64,000 nt of DNA from Nocardia brevicatena NBRC 12119 (lineage in GTDB: Bacteria > Actinomycetota > Actinomycetes > Mycobacteriales > Mycobacteriaceae): positions 41,252-105,251 of the forward strand of contig NZ_BAFU01000066.1 in NCBI RefSeq assembly GCF_000308495.1. The letters run 5' to 3'. The notes beneath the pieces were generated by a model. It ran no database searches and was not told the origin of the DNA. It worked only from the letters and a program-made list of their open reading frames with translations. The position numbers and the translations under genes were made by a program. Positions 1-8,264 of the stretch are shown piece by piece (position 1 is the stretch's first letter; each line of letters starts with the position of its first letter).

Positions 1-147
1 ACCGTGCAGCGAGGAGGCGTTTCCGAGCATTCCGAGCGCAGCCGTCATCGCCTCGATGGCGGCGGGCAGCATCGGTGTGGTCGCCGCATGATCGAGGTAG
101 ACCGTCGTGGGCACACCATTGACCGCACCCGGAAACGCCGACTTCAT
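1..147 (-). CDS. iscS: Cysteine desulfurase, N-terminal 49 residues (partial)
   Basis: Reading the minus strand from the ATG at 147 gives a 49-residue start that runs off the window edge. It contains [10 protein letters not shown], the opening motif of class V aminotransferase-fold cysteine desulfurases (NifS/IscS), followed by an Ala/Met-rich helix and GNASSLHG. These PLP enzymes take sulfur from cysteine for Fe-S cluster and thio-tRNA synthesis. The Schiff-base lysine and the active cysteine lie outside the window. A GTG at codon 12 is a possible later start; no clear ribosome-binding site precedes the ATG. In M. tuberculosis the iscS-like gene (Rv3025c) sits next to the plsC-like gene, which fits the order seen here with two inserted genes between. 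Confidence 0.85.
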   Translation of the reverse strand, partial: MKSAFPGAVNGVPTTVYLDHAATTPMLPAAIEAMTAALGMLGNASSLHG

Positions 148-347
148 GACCAGTCAAGGATAGCCGTCGCCCGCTCGCCGTTATTCCTGCCCACTCCCAC
201 CGCCCTCATCACGAGAAATATGGACACCTATTGAATGTGCCATTATTTAACGGTACGGTTTTCGGTGTAAGAAGCACGCCGGCGCAGCGCCCTCCGCCCC
301 GGACACTCCGGACCCTCCGGCGGCAACAACCGAACGAGGACCTTCCG

Positions 348-842
348 ATGAATTCGACCCAGCCCCGGGCGCGACGCGCACTCGTCCGTATCGCGATCAC
401 CGCCGCACTCGCCGTCGTACCGATGGCCGCCGTCTCCGTATCCGCCCCCGCCGAAGCCCCAGCGCCGGCGCCGGGCATCCAACTCGACAATGTCGACCGC
501 CCCGGCAAAGGCCGCAGCGACAACGGGCACGACAGGGACCGCGGCATCGACAACGGCCGACACAATCGCAATCGCCACGACCACTCCGACTGGAACAACG
601 GCCGCCCCGGCCGCAACCGTCCCGGTGTCCACGACCGCGGACGGGACGACCGCAGCTGGAACCGCGACCGCGACGATCACGGGTGGAACGGCCGCCACGA
701 CCACGAGCGGGACCGTGGCCGGCACGATCACGACTACAACCCGCCCCGGCATCTCCCGCCGGCCCCGCACCTGCTGCCCCCACCCCCTCCGCCCATCCTG
801 CTGCCGCCGTTCGTGCTCCCGTGGACCGGCAGCGCCTTCTGA
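348..842 (+). CDS. Secreted His/Asp/Arg/Asn-rich low-complexity protein
   Basis: A 164-residue exported protein of unknown function. The start at 348 is chosen because GAGGA lies 7 bases upstream and because a good signal peptide follows at once (twin Arg, then a hydrophobic stretch of about 20 residues ending near APAEA). The mature part, about residues 40-125, is almost wholly His, Asp, Arg, Asn and Gly with repeated RDRDDHGW-like units, and the tail is Pro-rich (PPPPPP) ending in LPWTGSAF. Such His/Asp-rich composition can bind divalent metals, but that is inference; no domain is recognised. It stands alone between the divergent cysteine desulfurase and endonuclease V. The longer open frame from 231 lacks these start signals. 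Confidence 0.65.
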   Translation: MNSTQPRARRALVRIAITAALAVVPMAAVSVSAPAEAPAPAPGIQLDNVDRPGKGRSDNGHDRDRGIDNGRHNRNRHDHSDWNNGRPGRNRPGVHDRGRDDRSWNRDRDDHGWNGRHDHERDRGRHDHDYNPPRHLPPAPHLLPPPPPPILLPPFVLPWTGSAF

Positions 843-968
843 CCTGGACCGACCTCTCACCACATCCGAGCCGACGCGCCTCGCCGCCTCGGTGAACGCA
901 TCGGCTCGGATGTCAGGGGCCGATCCGCCGTACCGATGCCGCGGGTTCACGGCACATACCATCACCTC

Positions 969-1628
969 ATGCCCTCTGTCCGGAAGCTGCACGACTGGCC
1001 GTCCACCGAACAGGAGGCCCTCGCCATTCAGCAGCGCCTGCGCCGGCTGGTCCGCGTCGAGCCCGGACCGGCCGGCATCCGGACGGCCGCCGGTCTGGAC
1101 GTGGCCTATCGCGACAACGACCGGCTCATCGCCGTGGTCACGGTCGTGGATGTGACGAGTCTGAGCGTCCTGGATACCGCCGTGGTCCACGGCAGAGCCG
1201 AATTCCCTTATATCTCCGGCCTGTTCGCCTTCCGGGAAGCTCCCCCGCTGCTGCAGGCCCTCACTCGCCTCGACATCGAGCCGGACATCCTGGTCTGCGA
1301 CGGCCACGGCCTGGCCCACCCCCGCCGATTCGGCCTCGCCTGCCATCTCGGCGTCCTGACCGACCTCCCCAGCATCGGCGTGGGCAAAACCGCCGTCGGC
1401 TCCTACGACCAACCCGGCATCCACCGCGGCGATCACACCCCCCTGCTCCTGGACGACGAACCTGTCGGCCGCGCTCTGCGCACCCAGGCGAACGTCAAAC
1501 CGGTCTTCGTCTCGGTCGGCCACCGTACCGACCTCGACACCGCCTGCGACCTCATCCTGCGTCTCGCCCCGAAATACCGCCTACCCGAAACCACCCGAAC
1601 GGCGGACCATCTCGGCCGTACCGCCTGA
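969..1628 (+). CDS. nfi: Endonuclease V (deoxyinosine 3' endonuclease)
   Basis: A protein of about 219 residues with the ordered motifs of endonuclease V, which nicks DNA one phosphodiester 3' of deoxyinosine: AAGLDVAY (first catalytic Asp), YISGLFAFREAPP (the substrate-wedge and Glu region), VCDGHGLAHPRRFGLACHLGV (Asp and His of the metal site) and PSIGVGKT. The length is normal for the family. An alternative ATG at 936 would add 11 residues of poor quality; neither start has a strong ribosome-binding site, so 969 is preferred only because the conserved part begins soon after it. It is likely a single-gene DNA repair unit. Confidence 0.9.
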   Translation: MPSVRKLHDWPSTEQEALAIQQRLRRLVRVEPGPAGIRTAAGLDVAYRDNDRLIAVVTVVDVTSLSVLDTAVVHGRAEFPYISGLFAFREAPPLLQALTRLDIEPDILVCDGHGLAHPRRFGLACHLGVLTDLPSIGVGKTAVGSYDQPGIHRGDHTPLLLDDEPVGRALRTQANVKPVFVSVGHRTDLDTACDLILRLAPKYRLPETTRTADHLGRTA

Positions 1629-1752
1629 ACCTGGCCCTGCCAGGGTCTCACCGTGATTCTCGCCGCCTGCCGCGACGAGAGCTGCCGGACAGTGGACATG
1701 GGATCGGCCGAACCCGTCCCGGCCGGATGCGGCCGAGAGCAACGTGGAAACA

Positions 1753-2781
1753 TCAGGCCGTGCGAGCCGATTCGTTCACGTGGCGGTTCGCCTCGGCGAG
1801 TACCGCATGCTCCGCATCCGTCAAATCCGTGGCACGTACCGCGCGTTCACAGCGCAGCGCGAGCTCCCGGCGATCGGTTCCCGGCTGTTCGAGCGGCGCC
1901 AACACCAGTTCCGCGGTGACCCCGCGCGACCGCAGTACTCGTCTCGCCGAGGCCAGGAGGGTATCGTCGCCGACGAAACCCGGTACGGTGGAATCGTTTC
2001 CACTCCGGTCGAGATAGCGCAGGCGGACGGGCTGCACCGGGGTCGCGGTATCGACCGCAGCCTGAAAGAGGGCGGGCCGCAGACGACCGTAGGCGCGTCC
2101 GCACCAGGTGGTGCCCTCGGGGAAGACACCGATCCGTTCCCCGGCCGCCAACCGTTTCGACACCTGGTCTACAACATCGGGCAGGCGACGCAACCGCTCC
2201 CGGTCGATCGGCACCACCCGCATCAGCCGGGCGAGCCCGCCCAACAGCGGCCAGTCGATCAGATCCGCCCGAGCGACGAAACCGAGCGGCTGCACGGCGG
2301 CCAGCGCGAGAATATCGGTCCAGCCGATATGCCCGGCAACGACCAGGACCCCGGTCCCGGGCTCGGCATACCGCGGAGCCCGGGACCGCGCCCGCGGCTC
2401 GGCTCGGTCGCCGGCCTCGTCATCGTTCGCCGATACCCGCAGATCGACCACCCGAAGCCGGATACCGCAGCCGCGCAACAGGAACCGGGCGAAACGCCGC
2501 TGTACGCCGGAACGCAGACCGGCCGGTGTCAGCAGGTGAACCAGCGGATATGTCACCAGCACCGCGACCACGGCCACCACTCGCCCGGCGGCTCGCAGCA
2601 CACCCGCCTCCCCGGTGTGCCGCACACATCCGGACGCACAGGGGCTCAACGGCATCCAGGCGTGCATGGGGGATACCGGCACGGTTTCGGCGGCGTGCTC
2701 CACCGCCGGCAGCGCCACGACGCCCTCGCCCGGAGCAGCCGCCGACGCGACTCGCTCGATCGTCTTCGGCCGGAACACCAC
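1753..2781 (-). CDS. 1-acylglycerol-3-phosphate acyltransferase (PlsC-like)
   Basis: A 342-residue acyltransferase. The catalytic H-X4-D motif is seen as GHIGWTD, and the glycerophosphate-binding motif as FPEGTT, with the usual spacing between. A hydrophobic stretch (VVAVVAVLVTYPLVHLL) precedes the catalytic part and probably anchors the enzyme to the membrane. The start is a GTG only 6 bases after the stop of the upstream GNAT gene, so the two are probably one transcript. The neighbours match the M. tuberculosis pair Rv3027c-Rv3026c. The role would be acylation of lysophosphatidic acid or a related acceptor; the acceptor cannot be read from sequence. Confidence 0.85.
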   Translation of the reverse strand: MVFRPKTIERVASAAAPGEGVVALPAVEHAAETVPVSPMHAWMPLSPCASGCVRHTGEAGVLRAAGRVVAVVAVLVTYPLVHLLTPAGLRSGVQRRFARFLLRGCGIRLRVVDLRVSANDDEAGDRAEPRARSRAPRYAEPGTGVLVVAGHIGWTDILALAAVQPLGFVARADLIDWPLLGGLARLMRVVPIDRERLRRLPDVVDQVSKRLAAGERIGVFPEGTTWCGRAYGRLRPALFQAAVDTATPVQPVRLRYLDRSGNDSTVPGFVGDDTLLASARRVLRSRGVTAELVLAPLEQPGTDRRELALRCERAVRATDLTDAEHAVLAEANRHVNESARTA

Positions 2782-2787
2782 CGGGAC

Positions 2788-3615
2788 TCACCGCCCGCCG
2801 TCGAAGGCCGCGGCGGCGCCGCGCAACCGGTCGAGGTATCGGGTGTTGATGGTGTCCAGGCCGAGCAGTGCCACGAAATCCGCGACCGCGAAATCGGGGT
2901 CGTGCGCGGGCTCACCGCAGATCTCGGCATTGAGCCGCAGGTACCCTCGCAGCAGGGGCGGCAGCTTCGGGCGCGGGGGTGAGGCCAACTCGTCCAACGG
3001 ACGACCGTCCACCACCACCGGACGGTACGGTCGCACCCGCCGCGTGGGCTCGCAGCCGTGTCGGGCCAGGACGAAGTCCCGTACGCCCCGCACGTTCACC
3101 CCTACCGGATCGGTGGGCGTGTCCTGCATGGGCACCGAGACGCAGCCCATCACCCACTCGTATCCGGTGAGCTGGATGTAGTGCAGGATCCCCGCCCACA
3201 TCAGGGTGAGCACCGAACCGTTGCGGTGTTCGGGCACCACGCAGGCGCGGCCCATCTCCACGATCCGCATACCGGCGGGATCCAGGTCGGTGAGATCGAA
3301 TTCGGTGGCCGTGTAGTACCCGCCGGCCGCGGTGACCTTGTCCGGCGGCAGCATTCGGTAGCAGCCGACGAACTCGTCGGTCAGTTCGTCGCGGACCAGC
3401 AGGTGATCACAGTGTTCGTCGAAGTGGTCGGCATCGAGCCCGGTGCCGTTGTCCGGGATCCGGAACCCGGGTTCGGCGGCGAAGACGTTGTACCGGAGCC
3501 GTTGGGCCGCCCGGCGGTGTTCGGCGTCGGAGGAGACGACCAGTGCGTATCCGGACCTCTGTTCCCCGCTGTCCGTCGGTCGGGCCGGGGCAGTCGGCAG
3601 GGACGTAATAGCCAT
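2788..3615 (-). CDS. GNAT-fold N-acyltransferase, OlsB/hemolysin-acyltransferase type
   Basis: A 275-residue protein of the GNAT subgroup that includes ornithine-lipid N-acyltransferases: LRYNVFAAEPG, then LDADHFDEHCDHLLVRD, EFVGCYRML and EMGRACVVPEHRNG are the typical blocks in order. These enzymes usually move an acyl chain from acyl-ACP to an amine. The start at 3615 gives the usual family length; a GTG at 3702 would add 29 residues without typical features. It is paired 6 bases ahead of the plsC-like gene, so the two may act in one acyl-lipid pathway. The substrate is unknown. It corresponds in position to Rv3027c of M. tuberculosis (established gene order, recalled, not checked). Confidence 0.8.
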   Translation of the reverse strand: MAITSLPTAPARPTDSGEQRSGYALVVSSDAEHRRAAQRLRYNVFAAEPGFRIPDNGTGLDADHFDEHCDHLLVRDELTDEFVGCYRMLPPDKVTAAGGYYTATEFDLTDLDPAGMRIVEMGRACVVPEHRNGSVLTLMWAGILHYIQLTGYEWVMGCVSVPMQDTPTDPVGVNVRGVRDFVLARHGCEPTRRVRPYRPVVVDGRPLDELASPPRPKLPPLLRGYLRLNAEICGEPAHDPDFAVADFVALLGLDTINTRYLDRLRGAAAAFDGGR

Positions 3616-3819
3616 ACCCGTAAGCAGGCCATTCGCACACTGCGTCGGAGCGTCCGCCGGGTGTCGCGTCGATGCCGACTCGGTGAACGAGATGTACGTC
3701 ACACCCGGTATTCACCACGGCGTCGACGGCCGTTCGTCGCGGGTCCGCGTCGGCTTCTCCCGAGTCGGCGCGGCCGCCCCGCACCGGCCGTGTTCCCCAC
3801 CGTATTCGGGCGCCGACTC

Positions 3820-5124
3820 TCACGCCGCGGCGCGTGTCCGCTCCGACGACCTCCGCTTGGCCTCCTTCTCGACTTCCGCGAAGCCGGGCCGCCCCGTCCC
3901 GATGAACGCCACCAGCCACGACAGCACGGCCACGAACCGGTTCCGGAATCCCACCAGGTAGAACAGGTGCACCGCCAACCACATGAACCAGGCGATGACG
4001 CCGCGGAACTTGATGTGGTCGTTGAGTTTGGCAACCGCGCTGAACCGGCTGATCACCGCCATGCTGCCCTTGTCCCAGTACACGAACGGGGTGCCGGGGA
4101 GGGTTTTGCGGCGAATGATGTCGGCGACGTGGCGCCCTTCCTGCATGGCCACCGGTGACTGGCCGGGGTAGCCGTTGAGCGAGGTCATATCGCCGATGGC
4201 GTAGATATCGGCGTAGCCGCCGACGGTGAGGTCCTGGTTGACGAGCAGCCGCCCGGCCCGGTCGGTTTCGCAACCGGTGGCCTGGGCCAACAGGGCCGTG
4301 AACCCGCCCGCCTGCACACCGGCCGACCACACGATGGTCTCGGCCTCGATCTGCCGTTCGACGCCGCCCTTGTCCTTGACGGTCACCCGGCCGTCTTCGA
4401 TATCGGTGACAAAGGTGCCGAGCAGCACCTCCACCCCGCTGCGGCTCAGCGATTTCTTCGCGTATTCCGACAGCCCGCCGCCGAACGGCGGCAGCACCTC
4501 GCCCGCGCCTTCCACCAGGGTCACCGAGACGTCCTGCTTGTAGTAGCGTTTGGCGAGTTCGGTGAGCTGGCCCGCGACTTCGACACCGGTCGCGCCCGCG
4601 CCCACCACCACGAAGCTCAGCAGCTTGGCCCGGGTTTCCGGATCGGCCTTCTCGGCCTCGGTGAAGACACGCTCGATCTGGGCCCGTAATAGCTTGGCGT
4701 CGTCGATGGTTTTCAGCGAGAAGGTCTTGTCGGCGAAATCGTCGCGCCCGAAATACGACTGGCTCGCGCCGGTGGCGGCGATCAGCGAACCGTAGCGGAT
4801 ACGGCGGGTGCCCTCGGCGGTCTCGTAGGTGAGTTCGGCGATATCCGGGTCTATCCCGACGACCTTGCCCAGCCGCACGTCGGCCTCACGGTTGCGGCGC
4901 AGAACGCCCGCGATGGGGGGCGCGATCTCGTCGGACGCCAACACCCCGGTGGCGACCTGGTAGAGCAACGGCTGGAACAGGTGTTCCGGCGTGCTCGAGA
5001 TCAATACATAGTCCACACCCGACTTGGCCAGCTGCTTGGCGGCGGCAAGCCCGCCGAAGCCCGATCCGACGATGACGACATCCGCATACTCGTTTCCGGT
5101 GTCGACCATAGCGATGTTTTGCAT
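3820..5124 (-). CDS. ndh: Type II NADH dehydrogenase (NDH-2)
   Basis: A 434-residue single-subunit NADH:menaquinone oxidoreductase. It has an FAD-binding GSGFGG near the N terminus, the second nucleotide motif VVGAGATGVE for NADH about residue 165, the AIGDM box that closes the FAD site, and a C-terminal amphipathic/membrane part (WFMWLAVHLFYLVGF) that tethers it to the inner membrane. It feeds electrons to menaquinone without pumping protons. The start at 5124 is fixed by a perfect AAGGAGG five bases upstream; the ATG at 5142 lies on the wrong side of that site. The gene is divergent from a LysR regulator across about 110 bp. Confidence 0.93.
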   Translation of the reverse strand: MQNIAMVDTGNEYADVVIVGSGFGGLAAAKQLAKSGVDYVLISSTPEHLFQPLLYQVATGVLASDEIAPPIAGVLRRNREADVRLGKVVGIDPDIAELTYETAEGTRRIRYGSLIAATGASQSYFGRDDFADKTFSLKTIDDAKLLRAQIERVFTEAEKADPETRAKLLSFVVVGAGATGVEVAGQLTELAKRYYKQDVSVTLVEGAGEVLPPFGGGLSEYAKKSLSRSGVEVLLGTFVTDIEDGRVTVKDKGGVERQIEAETIVWSAGVQAGGFTALLAQATGCETDRAGRLLVNQDLTVGGYADIYAIGDMTSLNGYPGQSPVAMQEGRHVADIIRRKTLPGTPFVYWDKGSMAVISRFSAVAKLNDHIKFRGVIAWFMWLAVHLFYLVGFRNRFVAVLSWLVAFIGTGRPGFAEVEKEAKRRSSERTRAAA

Positions 5125-5234
5125 ATCAGCCTCCTTCACCATGACGAACCGTAATTATCGACAGAGATATTTCAACCTTCAGAGCGCATAATTAAGGAGA
5201 CTCTTATCTGTATCGCTCATGAATGGAGATCGAA
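5125..5234. promoter_or_regulatory. Divergent ndh / lysR intergenic region
   Basis: This 110-bp space is clearly richer in A+T than its surroundings and separates the divergent NDH-2 and LysR genes. TAATTA occurs at 5152-5157 and again at 5189-5194. Divergent LysR genes commonly bind such a shared promoter region, so the TAATTA pair is a candidate operator. No promoter boxes can be placed with confidence. Confidence 0.4.
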
Positions 5235-6092
5235 GTGGAGCTTCGCCAGCTCACGTACTTCGTCGCGGTGTGCGAGGAGCTCAGTTTCAGCCGGGCCGCG
5301 GCACGGTGTTTCATCTCACAGTCGGCGATCAGCCACCAGATCGCCCGTCTGGAACACGACCTCGGCGTCCAACTCTTCGAACGCTCGACCCGCTCCGTCG
5401 CCCCCACCGACGCCAGCACCAAACTCCTGCCCCTGGCCAAGCAGATGCTCAGCCTCGAGTCCGCCATCCGGGCCGCGGTGCGCACATCCGGGCCGAGAAT
5501 CCGACTGGCCGCGAATATGTCCTTCGCCACTCGCTCCCTGTCGGCCATCGCGGGTGCCCGCGAAGCCCATCCGGGCGCGGAGATCGAATTCGTCATCAAA
5601 CCCTTCCGCCAGCGTATAGCCGCCGTCGCCGACGGCGACTGTGACCTGGCACTCATCCGCGGCAGCGTCGACCAGCCCGGCCTCACCGTGGAGAAACTCT
5701 GGATCGAGGACCTCATGCTCGCCACCGCCCCCACCCACCCCCTCGCCGGCCGCACCGATGTCACCCTGCACGAACTCGGCAACTACCCGCTACTCCTACC
5801 CCCGGAATCCGAGCAGGTCCTCCTGCACACCGTGATCCGCAACGCCTTCGCCGATCTCCCCGTCGGCCCCACCTACGGCCCACCCATTCCCCCCGACCAC
5901 ACCGCCACCATGGAGCTCATCAACCATCCCGACGCCTGGACGGTGCTCTACGCCAACAGCCCCACCGAAGGAATCGCCACCATGACCCTCGCCGACCACC
6001 GCCTGCGCATACCGGTTTCCGCGGTCCTGCGCTCGGACACGCGTCGCTCCCCGATCCTGACCACCCTGCTGGACGCCCTGCACTCCGCCTAG
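5235..6092 (+). CDS. LysR-family transcriptional regulator
   Basis: A 285-residue LysR regulator. Residues 1-60 hold the winged helix (LRQLTYFVAVCEELSFSRAA, then SQSAISHQIARLEHDLG and LFERSTRSVAPTDA), followed by a linker helix and an effector-binding domain. The GTG at 5235 is preferred: GGAG lies 6 bases upstream and the protein then starts VELRQLTYF, as most family members do. The ATG at 5223 would place that site inside the gene. Its divergent position makes NDH-2 the likely target. The effector is unknown. Confidence 0.9.
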   Translation: MELRQLTYFVAVCEELSFSRAAARCFISQSAISHQIARLEHDLGVQLFERSTRSVAPTDASTKLLPLAKQMLSLESAIRAAVRTSGPRIRLAANMSFATRSLSAIAGAREAHPGAEIEFVIKPFRQRIAAVADGDCDLALIRGSVDQPGLTVEKLWIEDLMLATAPTHPLAGRTDVTLHELGNYPLLLPPESEQVLLHTVIRNAFADLPVGPTYGPPIPPDHTATMELINHPDAWTVLYANSPTEGIATMTLADHRLRIPVSAVLRSDTRRSPILTTLLDALHSA

Positions 6093-6450
6093 CTCCACTC
6101 TCGACGCGATCGACAACTGCCGAGCCGTAGTGCCGGCCCTTCGGCACCAGTCCCCTCCCCCGTGCTCACCCGGAGCAACCAGGCGACACGAGAACAAACG
6201 CAACAGGCCCCCGGGATGGCCATCCCTACCTGGAAACAAGTGAGCCACTATGACGTCCGGCAGCCGATACCGAGGAACGCAATGAGGAATCTCCAATCTT
6301 CCCCGACCACACTGGTCGTGGACAGTCTTGATGCCGCGTTCGACGTGATCCGGGAACCGCTCCACGGCCCGGTCCATCGCCCGGCTCCGGGGCGGACCGG
6401 GACAGGTGGTATCAACAGACCGTCCTGAACCCGACCAACAGGCAGAGGCG
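6093..6450. other. Intergenic stretch after lysR
   Basis: No convincing gene is seen in these 358 bp. A short hairpin lies near its start (6130-6147). An open frame at 6162-6428 has neither a ribosome-binding site nor recognisable content and is not called. The promoter of the downstream SGNH hydrolase probably lies here. Confidence 0.4.
6130..6147 (+). terminator. Terminator-like hairpin after lysR
   Basis: GTGCCG and CGGCAC pair perfectly around a 6-base loop about 38 bases after the LysR stop. There is no T-run after it, so it could only be a weak or L-shaped terminator of the kind common in actinobacteria. Confidence 0.35.
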
Positions 6451-7638
6451 ATGCACACCGAGCCCCACTGGATCAGCACGGCCATCACCCCGAACCTCCT
6501 GCGCGGCGCCCTGGAACTGGAGCGCACCGAACACGGCGTGCTACCCCACCGGCTACCCGCGTGGGCGCGCGCCCAGTGCTCGGATCCACAGTTGACGATG
6601 GCGGAGTCGCAGCCCTCCGGGGTGCGGGTGGTCTTCCGCACCCGCGCCACGGCCCTCGAACTCGACACCCTGCCCGGCAAGCGCGTCTACGTGGGCGCTC
6701 CGCCACGCCCGGAGGGCAGATACGACCTGGTCGTCGACGGCCATCGCACCGACCGGGTCTTCACCACCGACGGCCGGATACAGCTCGTCGACCTGATGAC
6801 CGGCGCCGTCGAGGACCGTCCCGGCCAAATCGCCACACTCCGCTTCACGGGTCTCCCCGAGCGGCTCAAGGACGTCGAGATCTGGCTGCCGTACAACGAG
6901 ACCACCGAATTGGTCGCGCTGCGCGCCGACGCCGAGATCGAACCGGTGGTGGATACCGACCGACGAGTGTGGCTGCACCACGGCAGTTCGATCAGCCAGG
7001 GCTCCAATGCCGCCGGCCCGTCGAGCACCTGGCCCGCCGTGGCGGCCGGCCTCGACGGAGTCGAGCTGATCAACCTCGGTCTGGCAGGCAGCGCCCTGCT
7101 CGACCCGTTCACCGCCCGCACCATCCGCGATACCCCCGCCGATCTGATCGGTCTCGAGATGGGCATCAACCTGGTCAACTCCGATGTGATGCGGCTGCGT
7201 GCCTTCACCCCGGCGGTGCACGGGTTCCTCGACACCATTCGGGAAGGCCATCCCACCGCGCCGCTGTTGGTGGTGTCACCCTTCTACTGCCCCATCCACG
7301 AGGACACCCCCGGCCCGGGCGCGTTCGACCTGGAGGCCCTCCGCGCCGGAGAGTTGCGGTTCCGGGCCACCGGCGAGCCGGGCGAACGCGCGGCGGGGAA
7401 GTTGACGCTCACCGTCATTCGGGAGGAACTGTCCCGAATCGTGGAGCAGCGGGCCGCCGAGGACCCGAATCTGCACTACCTCGACGGTATGCAGCTGTAC
7501 GGGCCGAAGGATTTCGCCGAGCTGCCGCTACCCGACGGGCTACACCCGGACGCCGCCACCCACCGGCTCATCGGGGAGCGCTTCACCAAGCTGGTCTTCG
7601 GCGGTAGCGGGCCCTTCTCGACGGACCGGAGACCCTGA
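6451..7638 (+). CDS. SGNH/GDSL-family hydrolase (esterase or lipase)
   Basis: A protein of about 395 residues. The SGNH blocks are visible in order in the C-terminal half: HHGSSISQGSNA with the nucleophile Ser, NLGLAGSA with the oxyanion Gly, EMGINLVN with the Asn, and DGLHPD carrying the catalytic Asp and His. The first 180 residues form a separate beta-rich part, as in the two-domain SGNH hydrolases that act on acylated sugars or small esters. There is no signal peptide, so it is probably cytoplasmic. The start at 6451 has GCAGAGG just upstream; the frame opens earlier, at 6406, without such a site. The natural substrate is not known. Confidence 0.85.
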   Translation: MHTEPHWISTAITPNLLRGALELERTEHGVLPHRLPAWARAQCSDPQLTMAESQPSGVRVVFRTRATALELDTLPGKRVYVGAPPRPEGRYDLVVDGHRTDRVFTTDGRIQLVDLMTGAVEDRPGQIATLRFTGLPERLKDVEIWLPYNETTELVALRADAEIEPVVDTDRRVWLHHGSSISQGSNAAGPSSTWPAVAAGLDGVELINLGLAGSALLDPFTARTIRDTPADLIGLEMGINLVNSDVMRLRAFTPAVHGFLDTIREGHPTAPLLVVSPFYCPIHEDTPGPGAFDLEALRAGELRFRATGEPGERAAGKLTLTVIREELSRIVEQRAAEDPNLHYLDGMQLYGPKDFAELPLPDGLHPDAATHRLIGERFTKLVFGGSGPFSTDRRP

Positions 7639-7833
7639 GAGCACGGCCCGAAGGTTCGGACAAATGTCCACCGGCCCGGCACGCGTGTCGCGGCCGGGCC
7701 GGTGGGCGCCTCGACGGTCGGGCAGTGAGCGTCGAAGCTGCCGGTGGTCATGCCCTGGGCAGAGAGCGCCACCGGTGACCCGAGTGGCGAGGGATGTGGC
7801 ACTCGAGTCGCTTGGTTCGGCTGTTCGGATGGT

Positions 7834-8121
7834 TCACGAGCGGGGCCGCTGGTCGAGAACGGCTCCTCGCGGCGCGGGCCGGACCTCCCCGTTGCGCAGG
7901 ATCAGCACACCCGGGCTGCCGTCGGGCAGACGGTAGCCGGGCAGTTCGCGTTCGATGTTCTCGCGCAGGATCACACGGTCGACATCGGGGCGTTCCTGAC
8001 CGTTGACGATGATCCTCTTCTCCGCGTGTACCGGCGCGGCCGCCGCGCCGCCCACCGCGGCACCGGCGATACCGATACCGCACACGGCGGCCGCGAACTT
8101 GGCCATCGAATTCAGCTTCAC
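7834..8121 (-). CDS. Small secreted protein of unknown function
   Basis: A 95-residue exported protein. A signal peptide is clear (KFAAAVCGIGIAGAAVGGAAAA, cleaved near PVHA), and the mature part of about 60 residues is charged and contains GYRLPDGSPGVLILRNGEV. The GTG at 8121 is chosen because AAAGAG stands 5 bases before it; the ATG at 8106 is the alternative. It lies 143 bases downstream of the Emb gene on the same strand. No family is recognised. Confidence 0.6.
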   Translation of the reverse strand: MKLNSMAKFAAAVCGIGIAGAAVGGAAAAPVHAEKRIIVNGQERPDVDRVILRENIERELPGYRLPDGSPGVLILRNGEVRPAPRGAVLDQRPRS

Positions 8122-8264
8122 TGGAACTCTTTGTCTCGCTGCCTGTTTCGTCGATCCGCAAACCAACTTTCCGACAGTCGCAACGCTGGTTCCGCTCGCT
8201 GCGGACCCGGTGTCGGCCGGCTGTGACTCCGCTGGGAGCTCACAGCCTTCCTGAGGGACGTCCG

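Noticed and set aside
243-1523. Long open frame on the minus strand opposite the secreted protein and endonuclease V
   Set aside because: Its sequence is Val/Ala/Gly-rich without motifs and it is explained by the GC bias of the two real plus-strand genes.
6162-6428. 88-codon plus-strand ORF before the SGNH hydrolase
   Set aside because: It has no ribosome-binding site, mixed codon usage and no recognisable content, and it overlaps the probable promoter of the next gene.
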